64,000 nt of DNA. Source: Bidens hawaiensis (lineage: Eukaryota; Streptophyta; Magnoliopsida; Asterales; Asteraceae). The position numbers and the translations under genes are program-made. A model generated the notes under the pieces. That model was not told where the DNA came from and did no database searches. It saw only the letters and a program-made list of their open reading frames with translations. This document shows, in pieces, positions 36,149 to 49,389 of the stretch (within the stretch, counting starts at the first letter, position 1; the number at the start of each line of letters is the position of its first letter). Location of the stretch: positions 1 to 64,000 of the forward strand of contig JAIQDT010005468.1 of NCBI GenBank assembly GCA_021521415.1, read 5' to 3'.

Positions 36149-36260
36149 AAATTTCGGGACGAAATTTCTTTCTACTAGGGGATGATATGACAAACTGAAA
36201 ATTTTTCTTACTTTTTCAGACACTCATCACGACTTGACTCAAATTTTCGGGACGAAAATT
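36149..36260 (+). other. Twin hairpins before 3' LTR (Tekay-2)
   Basis: AAATTTCG-GGA-CGAAATTT (36149-36167) and AATTTTCG-GGA-CGAAAATT (36242-36260) are unchanged relative to Tekay-1, in contrast to the decayed coding region. Confidence 0.8.
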
Positions 36261-36277
36261 CTTTAACATGGGAATGA

Positions 36278-38559
36278 TGTGACAATCGTCAATTTCAGGT
36301 TAACTCCATTAACTCAACCCCGTCAATTCAAACTTAAAGATCATTGAATCTATAATGCACACCTCATTACATTTAAACTAGGGTTTAAATGACGCTTGAC
36401 ACTTATTACATGTGTAGTCTTTCGGGAATTGCACCGAAACGCAAACGAGTTGACACAAACAATTGGTGAATAAAGGAAAAACGTCAAAACAATAATTATG
36501 TGATAATTATGTGTTAGACTTATGTGTTATGTGATAACATTATTATAAACGTTAACTCAATGTGCTAGAACTAGTTAATTAAGCTAGAAAAGTAACATTT
36601 GAAAGTGGAGGGACCTAGATGTAACATGATTATTATTAATAATATTATAAAACCCTAACTCTCTTCTCTCTTTCCCTCACAAAACCCGACGGCAGCCTCT
36701 AAACTCCCCCCCCCCCCCCCCTTGCGATCGGCCTTCATACACACACATATCCTTTGATTTTTGATCTTGGTTTTCACAATTGAAGCATCCTACATCCTTT
36801 TCTAGCCACCTTCTACCTTCCTATTGCTTGTGTCGGTGTTTTTGAAGGTATAATTGTGAACCCTAGGTTCCGAAAATCTTCATATAATGTGCTCATATGA
36901 TTTTTGTTTGATTTGATGATGTATTGATGATGATTTGATAACTAGAATTGATATTATTACATGTTAATTGTTGTGTCTTTGATTTTGAGGTCAAATAAAA
37001 CCCTAACCATGTATGTATGGTGTAATTGATATGCATGGATAGTGGTTATGGTGTCTAGAATGTTATATGAATGAATTGTGGTCTATAGATGGTTAATATG
37101 TTGAGTTTTGTTGCAAACAGTTTCTGGACAGATTGTGTTGTTGATGTTCAATTGACTGTAACGGGGTGTAAATGTGAAAATTGGTTGAGATTATTGATAC
37201 TACAGTAAACTAGGTTGAGTCTAATTTCTAAAGAATATAAATTTGCAATTTTTGAACGTGTAAAGGTTAACATTTATGATTTTACAAAAACGTTGTGCAA
37301 ATCTGAGTTGTGAGACCTGCTGTTAGGTTGTTTTGTAAATATTATATCTCATGAACTACGAGACCAATTGGGTTGGTTCCACCTCTGGAAGTTGACTTGT
37401 TGAGTTAGGAACCTAACCCTAGTAGTCTTGCATTTTTTGGATTTTTCGTTTAACGGGAATTTCAAATAACATTCTGTTGCGCATAAATTTGACTGTTGTG
37501 AGTTTGCTGTGGTAAATGGGTCATTGTGAGATATATATATGGAATAAAAATACAACAAAATATGTTCTGGAAACCTAACACATATATGCTTTTGTGATGA
37601 TTTTTGGTAAATTAATTGAGATGCTATGATTGGTGGAATAGACTAGTTTTACAAGTAGAATTCTGTCGTTAAGAAACTAGTTGCTGAATTTTGTAAAAGT
37701 TGCATGAAACATGGCAATTGCTAATTAATTGTCGTGTTTTGACCAAATTGCCCTTGAGGGGAATGATTGCTAATTAATTGTCGTGTTTTGACCAAATTGC
37801 CTTTGAGGGGAATGATTGCTAATTAATTGTCGTGTTTTGACCAAATTGCCCTTGCGGGGAATAATTGCTAGTTAATTGTTATGTGTGACCAAATTGCCCT
37901 CACGGGGAGTAATTGCTAGTGATGTACATTATTAATACATGACACGTAAATAATTGCTCACACATGTAATGTATCACAAATGTACTTGTTAAAGTCACAC
38001 ACGATTCACAAACGAAACACGAAACACATTGTGTGCATAGGTATTATGTGCCGAGTCTACAGACTCGATAATAGTTCCGACACTTAGAAAAATCTCTTTG
38101 TTGTTTTAGAACGCTAGAGAGAGTTTTTCTGTGACGCGCATCCTTTGGTGATTTATTTTGGGAATTCTTCGCAAACAGTGAGTTCACTTACCCCTTTAAA
38201 CTGTTTTCAAACGCTTTTCACTTGGAGAGATAACATACTCCGAAAACGCATTTAAGATTTTGTTAGTACAAATTATATATCACTTGTAAAGACTAAGTGG
38301 CAAACGCAATAACTAAAGTCCTTCATTCACATCGAACCGTTTAGTATTGGATAATAGCGAGTCATTGTTGAGTAGTACTACTGGGTTTGACAAACCCCAC
38401 CCAACGCTAAACTCGACTGGAGGTCGAGTGGGTGTAATCTTGGCTAAACACATACAATGGTCGGGATAGACCTGGTGGTAAGGCAAATGATAAACAGTCA
38501 GCTTCGGTGTCGAACACTTAGTAATACTTGTTTTTATAGGCTAGCTACCTATAGATATA
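36278..38559 (+). repeat. 3' LTR of Tekay-2, left part
   Basis: It aligns with 27820 onward of the 5' LTR up to ...CTATAGATATA, where Tekay-3 is inserted. It contains a 16-base C run (36706-36721; 11 in the 5' LTR) and about four 53 bp units (37700-37915). Confidence 0.93.
38555..38559. repeat. Target site duplication of Tekay-3 (ATATA)
   Basis: ATATA at 38555-38559 is repeated at 49385-49389. Removing the element restores CTATAGATATATAATTGACA, exactly as in the Tekay-1 LTR. Confidence 0.95.
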
Positions 38560-41318
38560 TGTCACACCCTCAAAATCCACTAACGGAGTTTTACCGTCAG
38601 AGGGTGTGAACTGGCAGGATCGGAATCATTAGTTATAATCAAACCAAAGAAAAACGTTTAAATGAAAGTAAGTGCGGAAGCGTAAAACCTTAATTCAAAA
38701 GTTGCGTCACGCAGGACGACTTAAAACCAAATGTAACTGTTAAAATTAAGTTTGCAGAATAAAGATGGTTTCAATTAATGCATGCTCCTAAACCGCGCGC
38801 CCGCCTCGGCTACCTGAGAATAACATACTAAAAGTGTCAACACAAGGTTGGTGAGTTCACAAGTAAAATAAGATAAATCGTTTAGCGTTTTGCGTAACCT
38901 CGTTACGACGTTTAAATGTTGCGTAACCCCGTTACGACGTTTGAGTGTGTAACCACGTTACAGCGTTTGAGTGTGTAACCATGTTACAGCGTTTAAGTGT
39001 GTAACCACGTTACAGCGTTTGAGTGTGTAACTACGTTACAGCGTTTAAGTGTGTAACCACGTTACAGCGTTTAAGTGTTTTGCATTACCAGATAGTGTTA
39101 TGTCAAATTATATATCGATAGGTAGCTAATCTATACAACAAGTATCGCTAAGTGGTTCGCGACCGAAGCTGACTGTTTATCAAGTGCCCTTCACCAGGTC
39201 CTCCAGACCATGGTAAGTGTTAGCCAAAATTTACACCCACTCAACCTCCAGTTGAGCTTAGCGTCGGGTGGGGTTTGTCAAACCCAGTAGTACTACCCAA
39301 AAGTGACTCGCTATTCCAAATATTAACCGGTCCGATGTGTGGGACTTCAAATGTTACGTATGCCGCTTAGCCTTTACAAGTGATATATAATTTATAACAA
39401 AATCTTTCATATGCGTTTATCTCAGAAAATATGTTTATCGGAGTATGTTATCTCCCCCAAGTGAAAAACGTTTGAAAGCAGTTTAAGAGTGGGGTAAGTG
39501 AACTCACTGTTTGCGAAGACTATCCCGATCTAGATCACCAAGTGATGCGCGTCGTAGAAACTCTATAGCGTTCTAAATAACAAAGAGATTTTCTAAGTAT
39601 CGGTACGTTTAACGAGTCTCTAGACTCGGCACATAATACCTATGCACGTAACAGATTTCGTGTTTCGTTTGTGAGTCGTGTGTGACTTAAACAAGTACAA
39701 TTGTGATATGATACATGAGTGAGCAATTACTTTCGTGTCACGTACTAATAACATACTTTACTAGCAATTATTCCCGTAAGGGCATTTTGGTCAACAAACA
39801 AAGACTAACTAACCATTATTCCCCATAAAGGGAAATTTGGTCAATTCATGGCAATCAACTAACAACTATTCCCCGCAAGGGTATTTTGGTCAAAATACAA
39901 CAATTATATAAAAACTATCATATTTCATGCATTCCTATACAACTCAGCAGCTAGTTTCGTTATGACAGAATTTCTACTTGAAAGATTGCACTAGTTCACC
40001 GATCATAACGTTTCAATTAATTCACCAAAAATCACCACAGAAGCATACATATCTTAGGTTTCCAGAACATATTTTATCTTATTTTTATTCCACATATTTT
40101 TGTTATAATGACCAAAACATTACAGCAAACTCATATCAGTCAGATTCATGCGCAACAGAATGTTATTTGCAATTCCCGTTAAACGAAAAATCCAATAAAT
40201 GCAAGACCACTTGGGTTTGGTTCCTAACTCAATGAGTCAAGTTCCAGAAGTGGAACCAACCCAATTGGCCTCGTGGTTCATGAGATATAACATTTACAAC
40301 TTAACCTAACAGCAGGTCTAACAGCTCAGCTTTGCATCACGTTTTTGTAAAATCATAAAAGTATACTTCCACTTATCCAAAAATTACGAATTTATACTTT
40401 ATAGAAACTAGACTCAACCTAGTTTACTGTAGTACCCACAATCTCAATCAATTTTCACGTTCACACTTCGTTACAGTCAGTTAAACATCGTACATACATT
40501 CTGTCCAGAATCTGTTCACATCAAAACTCAACAAAATAACAATCTATGAACTATCATGCATCCATACAACCCTCTAGACACTATAACTACTATCCATGCA
40601 TATCAATTTCACCATACATACAAGATTAGGGTTTGTGTTTTAACTCAAATCAAAGACAACAATCAATCAAGCAACAACATCAATCTAGTTATCCAACTAA
40701 CAATAATCATATTAATCACATACATATGATCGGCCGAATTAGGGTTTACACACAACCCATTAAACATCAAAATTAAACAACAAAGAGGTAAGAGGTGATC
40801 AAGTATACCTTCCTAGCACCTAGTTCTTGGATTAATCTCTTGATTTGATGGTTGTGTGAGGGTGTTTGTGGACGGCAGCTGTGGAGAACAAGGGAGGGGC
40901 CGATCGGGTCTTGTGGGTTTAGAAAATAGATTAGGGTTTGTAGTTAAGGTTATATTTTTAGATATACAAGTTACACTCTAGTCCCTAAACTTCCAAATGT
41001 TACATCTCTAGCCTAATTAGTTGGTTCTTGTTTCTTGTTTAACATTCCACATAACATAATCAAGTAACACACATATATCTAACACATAATTATCACATAA
41101 TTATTGTTTTGACGTTTGTCGTTTATTTATCAATCGTTCGCGTCAACTCGTTTGCGTTTCGGTGCAAATCCCGAAAGACTACACATGTAGTAAGTGTTAA
41201 GCGTCATTTAAACCCTAGTTTAAATGTAATGAAGTGTGCGTTATAGATTCAACGATCTTAAAGTTTGAATTGACGGAGTTGAGTTAACGGGGTTAACCTG
41301 AAATTGACGATTGTCACA
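38560..41318 (-). repeat. 3' LTR of Tekay-3
   Basis: In plus orientation it runs TGTCACACCC...GATTGTCACA. It includes a seven-copy ~26 bp array (38892-39079) and three GACCAAAATGCC-type units (39770-39910). Confidence 0.96.
38892..39079. repeat. 26 bp minisatellite in Tekay-3 3' LTR
   Basis: About seven copies of a 26 bp unit are present, built on GTAACCACGTTACAGCGTTT. Each includes the inverted repeat GTAAC-CAC-GTTAC. The first two copies are diverged. The identical array in the 5' LTR is at 46958-47145. Tekay-1 and Tekay-2 have a different, shorter array at this site. Confidence 0.9.
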
Positions 41319-41335
41319 TCATTCCCATGTTAAAG

Positions 41336-41447
41336 AATTTTCGTCCCGAAAATTTGAGTCAAGTCGTGATGAGAGCCTGAAAAAGTAAGAAAAATTTTCA
41401 GTTTGTCATATCATCCCCTAGTAGAAAGAAATTTCGTCCCGAAATTT
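41336..41447 (-). other. Twin hairpins before 3' LTR (Tekay-3)
   Basis: AAATTTCG-TCC-CGAAATTT (plus strand, 41429-41447) and AATTTTCG-TCC-CGAAAATT (41336-41354) give the GGA loop on the element's coding strand, at the same spacing as in the other copies. Confidence 0.8.
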
Positions 41448-41450
41448 AGT

Positions 41451-44400
41451 TCATACCTCCGGTGATGTTTGACGGTTTGCCGGGTTTCGCGGTTTTCGGT
41501 GTTTGGTTAGCCCTTCAAAAAGGTGAGGATACTTTTTCATCATGTGATCCTCGCGTTCCCACGTGAACTCCGGTCCACGTCTCGAGTTCCAACGAACCTT
41601 AATGATTGGAATTTTGCTGCGTTTGAGCGTTTTGGTTTCCCAATCCAAAACCTCGACTGGTTCCTCAATGAACCGTAACTGTTCATCAACTTGTAGTTCC
41701 TCCGACGGGACTCTTGGGTTTCATCAGATAGGCATTTCTTCAAATTTGATACGTGGAATACATCGTGTACGCCACTGAGTTCTGTTGGTAGGTCCAGTCG
41801 GTACGCCACCGGACCAATGCGCTCAGTTATCCGGTACGGACCAACATATCGTGAGTTGAGTTTGTTTCGCTTACCAAAGTGAACCACACCTTTCCAAGGT
41901 GAGACTTTGAGTAACACCCGATCGTTCACTTGAAATTCGAGAGGTTTTCGGCGCTTGTCGGCGTAACTCTTTTGGCGATCTCGTGCTGCTGCCATGCGAT
42001 TTCGGATTTGAACAATCTTTTCCGAGGTTTCGAGTACCAGTTCCGGACCAGTGATTTGGCTATCACCCACCTCTGCCCAGCAGAGTGGTGATCGACACTT
42101 CCGTCCGTACAGCGCTTCAAACGGCGCTGCCTTAATACTTGCGTGGTAGCTGTTATTATACGAAAACTCTACCAAGGGTAAGTGGGGTTCCCAACTTTTT
42201 CCGAAATCTAAAACGCATGCACGCAACATATCCTCCAGGGTCTGAATAGTCCGTTCACTTTGCCCATCCGTTTGAGGATGGTATGCTGTACTCATATCGA
42301 GACGGGTGCCCAGTGCGCTTTGCAGCGACTTCCAAAAGTGCGAGGTGAAACGAGAATCTCGATCGGAAATGATCGAGACAGGCACTCCGTGTCTAGACAC
42401 CACTTCTTTCATGTATACTCGAGTCAGTCGTTCCATTTTGTCTGTTTCTTTAATCGCTAGGAAGTGTGCCGATTTAGTCAACCGGTCAACGATCACCCAG
42501 ATGGTATCGCATCCCGTCGGTGTCTTAGGCAAACCCGTAATAAAGTCCATAGAGATGTGTTCCCATTTCCACATTGGGAGTTCCGGTTGTTGCAGAAGGC
42601 CAGATGGTTTCTGGTATTCTATCTTGACTCTGGCACAAGTCAAACATTTGCTCACGTAGGTGGCAATGTCGGCTTTCATGTTCGGCCACCAGTAAAGTGC
42701 CTTTAAATCATGATACATTTTATCTGAGCCGGGGTAGATAGAATATCGGGACTTGTGAGCTTCGTCCATCACTAGAGTTCTCAATTCTCCGTATCGTGGA
42801 ACCCAAATCCGGTTCTCAAAATATCGGACCCCGTCCGATCTGGTTTCAAGTTGCTTGCTCATGCCCCGCATGAGTTCCGATGGAAGATTATCATCTTTCA
42901 ACGCTTCCAGTTGCGCATCGCGAATCTGATCGGGTAAGCTGGCATGAATCGTAAGTTGCAATGCTCTCACCCGTCTGGGTTTATCTGTTTCTTTTCTGCT
43001 GAGGGCGTCGGCCACCACATTGGCCTTGCCAGGGTGGTACTTGATGGCACAATCATAATCTTTAAGCAGCTCGACCCAACGACGCTGTCGCATGCTCAGC
43101 TCCTTCTGATCGTAGATATGTTGGAGACTCTTGTGGTCGGTGTAAATGGTAAACTTGGTACCGTACAAGTAATGCCTCCATATCTTAAGAGCAAACACTA
43201 CAGCTCCGAGTTCCAAATCGTGGGTCGTGTAGTTCTTCTCGTGAACCCGTAGTTGTCTAGAGGCGTAGGCTATAACCTTCTCGAGTTGCATCAGCACATA
43301 ACCGAGACCTTGTATAGATGCGTCACAGTGTACCTCAAAGTTTTCCGTTCCCTCGGGGAGAGCTAAAATAGGGGCGCTACAAAGGTTGGTTTTCAACAGT
43401 TGAAAAGCGGATTCTTGCGCGTCACCCCAGTTGTACTTAGTGCCCTTGTGAGTCAAAGCGGTGAGGGGTTGAGCAATCTTTGAAAATCCCTCGATGAAAC
43501 GCCGATAGTAGCCGGCCAGTCCTAGGAATTGTCGCACCTCAGTCGGAGTCTTAGGTGCTTCCCAGTTTTTGATGGCCTCTACCTTACCGGGATCGACATG
43601 GATACCATTCTCGTTGATCACATGTCCTAAAAAGTGAACCTCGCGAAGCCAAAATTCACATTTCGAGAGTTTAGCATACAGTTGTTCCTTCTTCAGTAGT
43701 TCCAGAATTATCCTTAAGTGCTCTTCGTGGTCAGTCTCGTTCTTGGAGTAGACGAGAATATCATCAATGAAAACAATCACAAACTTGTCGAGGTACGCCT
43801 TGCATACTCGATTCATGAGATCCATAAATACGGCTGGTGCGTTGGTTAGGCCAAAAGGCATAACCGAAAACTCGTAGTGACCATACCGTGTTCTGAAAGC
43901 CGTTTTTGAAATATCTTCTTCGCGCACTCTCAGCTGGTGATAACCGGATCGTAGATCGATCTTCGAGTAGTAACTCGATCCCTGAAGCTGGTCAAACAAA
44001 TCATCAATTCGGGGTAAAGGATAACGGTTCTTGACCGTCACCTTGTTCAACTCCCGGTAGTCGATGCACATTCGGAAAGTCCCGTCTTTCTTTCGGACAA
44101 ACAAGACAGGGGCTCCCCATGGCGATGAGCTAGGTCAGATAAAACCTTTATCCAACAAATCTTGCAACTGAGTGGACAACTCCTGAAGTTCCGCCGGTGC
44201 GAGTCGATACGGGGCTCGTGCTATGGGTGCTGCACCGGGTGTCAACTCGATTTGAAATTCGACTTGACGAATAGGAGGGAGTCCAGGTAAATCCTCCGGG
44301 AAAACTTCCGGGAAGTCTCGCACAACCGGTATGTCTTCAATTCGTTTATCCTCCGTTGGTTTCTCAACAATCTGCGCCAAAATTGCCGGATGACCCTTTC

Positions 44401-45740
44401 GTAAATACTTCTGTGCCTTCATAAGGGTAATGACGCTGGTGGTCGTGCCGCTTCTCTCGCCTCGGACCGAAATGATCTCGCCAGAAGGGGTGGTAATATG
44501 GACTATCTTATCATGGCATATAATCTCCACTCGGTTCTCGGATAACCAGTCCATGCCGACAACGACATCGAAACTACTAAGCGTAAAAGGAATAAGGTCG
44601 ATATCAAAGACATGACCTGACAGTTTCAACTTACATCCCGCAAGTATATGAGTTGTTACTACAGTTTTACCGTTAGCTAATTCGACAAGAGACTTAGCGT
44701 CTAACGGGGTTGGAGTAAGGTCTAAAAGTTGGCTAAAGGCTTTCGACACAAAACTCCTATCAGCTCCAGTGTCAAACAAAACAGAAGCAAAACAATCGTT
44801 TATAGGGAACTTACCAGACACCACATGCGGATCATTGCGGGCTTGACCCGATCCAATCACAAACGCTCTTCCTTTGCCATTGCCTCCACCATTACTGCCA
44901 CTTCCATTACCCCCGTTATTGTCATTCTGTTTCAGTTTGGGGCAATCCTTCCGGAAATGACCTTCCTGCCCACATTCAAAGCATCCCTTAGTTGTCATCG
45001 GTGGCTTAGGAGCACCCTTTGCCGCAAGGTCTCCTCTACATTCTTTCGCTTGGTGACCTATCTTTCCGCATCTTTGACACTTGACACGGTCACACTGGCC
45101 AACATGATGAAAGTTGCACCTGTTGCACTTTGGATATTTCCCAGCATATCCGCTCGAAACCTGCCCGCTACCGTTGTGGTTGGTGTTGTTGTTGTGATTC
45201 TGAGTGTTAAAGCTCCGAGTAAATTCGGGCTTACGGTAGTGGTGTTGCGGTGGGAGGTTCGAGGATGAAGATCTGGTGTTGTCAAACTTTCTCTTCCCGC
45301 TGTTCGGGTTGCTGTTGCTGTTACTGTTGCTGACGTGGTCATTACTCGGGTTGTCACGGGCTTTAGTGGTCGAACCCCTAGGTGGTAACGCACCTTGGGT
45401 CACAGCCTGATCCGTCAGTTTGTGAGATAAACGGATCGCTTGTTGGATCGTGGCTGGTCGGGAAGACGTCACCATGCCCTGAATTTGCGGTGCTAAACCA
45501 TCAATGTACATTTCTATCCTCTTGCTCGGCGGATCCACCATCCGCGGACACATCACAGCCAACTCGTGCGAACGAGTAGTGTAGGCTTCAATTTCTGAGC
45601 CCACCATCTTCAACGACCAAAATTCCGACTCTAACTTCGAAATTTCTTCCCTCGGACAGTACTCCTCTCGCATCATGCTCTTGAACTCCTCCCAGTTCAT
45701 CGCGTTAGCCAGTTCCAATCCAAGAATTTGCACATCTGCA
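41451..45740 (-). pseudogene. Tekay-3 gag-pol, nearly intact but with four lesions
   Basis: The frame 44135-45733 covers the gag C-terminal part, zinc knuckles (CQRCGKIGHQAKEC, CFECGQEGHFRKDC), protease ([10 protein letters not shown]) and the entry to reverse transcriptase. It then stops at TGA (44132-44134), where sister copies have CGA. The frame resumes to 41540 with reverse transcriptase (FIDD intact), RNase H, integrase (DDE intact) and C-terminal domain. Near 41717 one base is missing, which moves the chromodomain tail (41451-41648) out of frame. The integrase zinc motif reads SIYPG instead of SIHPG (codon 42734-42736). Upstream, gag starts abruptly at a ~580 bp deletion, losing about 110 residues. 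Confidence 0.93.
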
Positions 45741-46448
45741 CATCGTTTGGGGACACCTTTGAGTGTGCCTCTAGCTCAGCCGGTTCTTCCTCCGGTTCTC
45801 CTTCGGGTTCCTCCTCGGGATCTTCCTCGGGATCCTCCTCAGGCTCCTCTTCGGGATCTTCTTCAGGTTCGGCTGCGTTCTGAGTAAGTTGCATTTGTAA
45901 GACATCGCAACGCTCTCAAGCTATCTCGGTTCGGGTCCTTGCTACCTGGAGTTGCTCTTGCAAGTCTATCATCTCGGCTTGCATCTTCATCATAATCTTC
46001 ATCTGTTGATCACTAGTCTCTTGCATTTCCTTCATTGCCGCTGCCATGCGGGCAATCTCCTCCTTAGTCTCGGTTCCGTCTTTAAACAGTCTGGAAACGT
46101 TCTCTCTCGTGTAGCGCATGTAACCCACATCACGCTCCAAACAAGAAACGACAGCTGCGAGAACTCGCTCTACAGGTTCGGTTATGGGTGGTAGGGTGTT
46201 GGGATAAGCAGGATGGTTCGGGTGAGGCAATGGGGGAACTTGTTCACGGTAGACCATACGTCTGATCATGTTGGGGTACCAATCCCAGCTAACGTTGTTT
46301 TCATACAGGCCTCCGGATAGGCGGTACCTCTTCGGTGCAGGAGCTTCGAGTTCCGGGACTACATGGGGTGGCGAGGCAGTAGGTAACTGCGGTTCCTTCC
46401 CGTGAGCATGCGTCATCGAATCGGATGATGATGAGAGTGGCGTCGACG
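45741..46448 (-). pseudogene. Extra upstream ORF of Tekay-3 (coiled coil and acidic repeat)
   Basis: This is the same ORF as at 30669-31437. Its first ATG has become ACG (Tekay-2 has GGAATGTCGAC); the next Met starts MTHAHGKEPQLP. The protein has a Pro-rich start, a conserved-looking block (YENNVSWDWYPNMIRRMVYR, VSCLERDVGYMRYTRENV) and a Met/Gln/Glu-rich probable coiled coil. After a TGA (near 45914) comes an acidic tail of Glu/Pro/Asp repeats. The tail is joined by deletion to gag in the wrong frame. No known family; structural or regulatory roles are possible. Confidence 0.55.
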
Positions 46449-46610
46449 TTCCTACAGGTAAGCCGTGTATATGCGCGCATATGAGTGAAGGAGGTAAAGA
46501 AATAAGATTTCAAGACTACACAAACCTATGCAGTGCGTATCATTATAACTAATGGGTCGTCGCGGTTATAGTCTAGTATGCATGCAGTTTCTAGTTCGCT
46601 ATAACCAATG

Positions 46611-46622
46611 GCTCTGATACCA
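46611..46622 (-). promoter_or_regulatory. Primer binding site of Tekay-3 (initiator Met tRNA)
   Basis: The minus strand reads TGGTATCAGAGC, three bases from the 5' LTR, the same as Tekay-2. Confidence 0.94.
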
Positions 46623-46625
46623 ATC

Positions 46626-49384
46626 TGTCACACCCTCAAAATCCACTAACGGAGTTTTACCGTCAGAGGGTGTGAACTGGCAGGATCGGAATCATTAGTT
46701 ATAATCAAACCAAAGAAAAACGTTTAAATGAAAGTAAGTGCGGAAGCGTAAAACCTTAATTCAAAAGTTGCGTCACGCAGGACGACTTAAAACCAAATGT
46801 AACTGTTAAAATTAAGTTTGCAGAATAAAGATGGTTTCAATTAATGCATGCTCCTAAACCGCGCGCCCGCCTCGGCTACCTGAGAATAACATACTAAAAG
46901 TGTCAACACAAGGTTGGTGAGTTCACAAGTAAAATAAGATAAATCGTTTAGCGTTTTGCGTAACCTCGTTACGACGTTTAAATGTTGCGTAACCCCGTTA
47001 CGACGTTTGAGTGTGTAACCACGTTACAGCGTTTGAGTGTGTAACCATGTTACAGCGTTTAAGTGTGTAACCACGTTACAGCGTTTGAGTGTGTAACTAC
47101 GTTACAGCGTTTAAGTGTGTAACCACGTTACAGCGTTTAAGTGTTTTGCATTACCAGATAGTGTTATGTCAAATTATATATCGATAGGTAGCTAATCTAT
47201 ACAACAAGTATCGCTAAGTGGTTCGCGACCGAAGCTGACTGTTTATCAAGTGCCCGTCACCAGGTCCTCCAGACCATGGTAAGTGTTAGCCAAAATTTAC
47301 ACCCACTCAACCTCCAGTTGAGCTTAGCGTCGGGTGGGGTTTGTCAAACCCAGTAGTACTACCCAAAAGTGACTCGCTATTCCAAATATTAACCGGTCCG
47401 ATGTGTGGGACTTCAAATGTTACGTATGCCGCTTAGCCTTTACAAGTGATATATAATTTATAACAAAATCTTTCATATGCGTTTATCTCAGAAAATATGT
47501 TTATCGGAGTATGTTATCTCCCCCAAGTGAAAAACGTTTGAAAGCAGTTTAAGAGTGGGGTAAGTGAACTCACTGTTTGCGAAGACTATCCCGATCTAGA
47601 TCACCAAGTGATGCGCGTCGTAGAAACTCTATAGCGTTCTAAATAACAAAGAGATTTTCTAAGTATCGGTACGTTTAACGAGTCTCTAGACTCGGCACAT
47701 AATACCTATGCACGTAACAGATTTCGTGTTTCGTTTGTGAGTCGTGTGTGACTTAAACAAGTACAATTGTGATATGATACATGAGTGAGCAATTACTTTC
47801 GTGTCACGTACTAATAACATACTTTACTAGCAATTATTCCCGTAAGGGCATTTTGGTCAACAAACAAAGACTAACTAACCATTATTCCCCATAAAGGGAA
47901 ATTTGGTCAATTCATGGCAATCAACTAACAACTATTCCCCGCAAGGGTATTTTGGTCAAAATACAACAATTATATAAAAACTATCATATTTCATGCATTC
48001 CTATACAACTCAGCAGCTAGTTTCGTTATGACAGAATTTCTACTTGAAAGATTGCACTAGTTCACCGATCATAACGTTTCAATTAATTCACCAAAAATCA
48101 CCACAGAAGCATACATATCTTAGGTTTCCAGAACATATTTTATCTTATTTTTATTCCACATATTTTTGTTATAATGACCAAAACATTACAGCAAACTCAT
48201 ATCAGTCAGATTCATGCGCAACAGAATGTTATTTGCAATTCCCGTTAAACGAAAAATCCAATAAATGCAAGACCACTTGGGTTTGGTTCCTAACTCAATG
48301 AGTCAAGTTCCAGAAGTGGAACCAACCCAATTGGCCTCGTGGTTCATGAGATATAACATTTACAACTTAACCTAACAGCAGGTCTAACAGCTCAGCTTTG
48401 CATCACGTTTTTGTAAAATCATAAAAGTATACTTCCACTTATCCAAAAATTACGAATTTATACTTTATAGAAACTAGACTCAACCTAGTTTACTGTAGTA
48501 CCCACAATCTCAATCAATTTTCACGTTCACACTTCGTTACAGTCAGTTAAACATCGTACATACATTCTGTCCAGAATCTGTTCACATCAAAACTCAACAA
48601 AATAACAATCTATGAACTATCATGCATCCATACAACCCTCTAGACACTATAACTACTATCCATGCATATCAATTTCACCATACATACAAGATTAGGGTTT
48701 GTGTTTTAACTCAAATCAAAGACAACAATCAATCAAGCAACAACATCAATCTAGTTATCCAACTAACAATAATCATATTAATCACATACATATGATCGGC
48801 CGAATTAGGGTTTACACACAACCCATTAAACATCAAAATTAAACAACAAAGAGGTAAGAGGTGATCAAGTATACCTTCCTAGCACCTAGTTCTTGGATTA
48901 ATCTCTTGATTTGATGGTTGTGTGAGGGTGTTTGTGGACGGCAGCTGTGGAGAACAAGGGAGGGGCCGATCGGGTCTTGTGGGTTTAGAAAATAGATTAG
49001 GGTTTGTAGTTAAGGTTATATTTTTAGATATACAAGTTACACTCTAGTCCCTAAACTTCCAAATGTTACATCTCTAGCCTAATTAGTTGGTTCTTGTTTC
49101 ATGTTTAACATTCCACATAACATAATCAAGTAACACACATATATCTAACACATAATTATCACATAATTATTGTTTTGACGTTTGTCGTTTATTTATCAAT
49201 CGTTCGCGTCAACTCGTTTGCGTTTCGGTGCAAATCCCGAAAGACTACACATGTAGTAAGTGTTAAGCGTCATTTAAACCCTAGTTTAAATGTAATGAAG
49301 TGTGCGTTATAGATTCAACGATCTTAAAGTTTGAATTGACGGAGTTGAGTTAACGGGGTTAACCTGAAATTGACGATTGTCACA
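46626..49384 (-). repeat. 5' LTR of Tekay-3
   Basis: It matches 38560-41318 apart from the two positions named in the element entry, with no insertions or deletions seen. Confidence 0.96.
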
Positions 49385-49389
49385 ATATA

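Larger units (their letters stand above)
38560..49384 (-). mobile_element. Tekay-3: very young, defective Ty3/Gypsy chromovirus
   Basis: It has two 2759 bp LTRs at a constant offset of 8066 bp, a 5 bp target duplication and an initiator-Met primer site. I found only two LTR differences: 39190 T against 47256 G, and 41035 T against 49101 A. The interior carries a ~580 bp deletion that removes the gag N-terminus, one in-frame TGA, one frameshift near the pol end and a His-to-Tyr change in the integrase zinc site. It must therefore have moved with proteins from elsewhere, or been damaged just afterwards. Confidence 0.95.

Noticed and set aside
36706..36721. 16-base C run as a functional tract
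   Set aside because: The corresponding LTR site has 11 C's. Length variation of a homopolymer, possibly sequencing error, explains it.
38892..39079. Regularly repeated 26 bp units resembling a CRISPR array
   Set aside because: Units are head to tail without unique spacers and lie within a plant LTR. This is a minisatellite.
39978..40235. Identical 85-codon frames at 39978 and 48044
   Set aside because: They are duplicates because they lie in the two identical LTRs of Tekay-3. They have no domain and are antisense to the element.
42306..42659. Open frame of 117 codons opposite Tekay-3 integrase
   Set aside because: It is the antisense shadow of conserved integrase sequence; the same shadow appears opposite other copies (for example 159-380).
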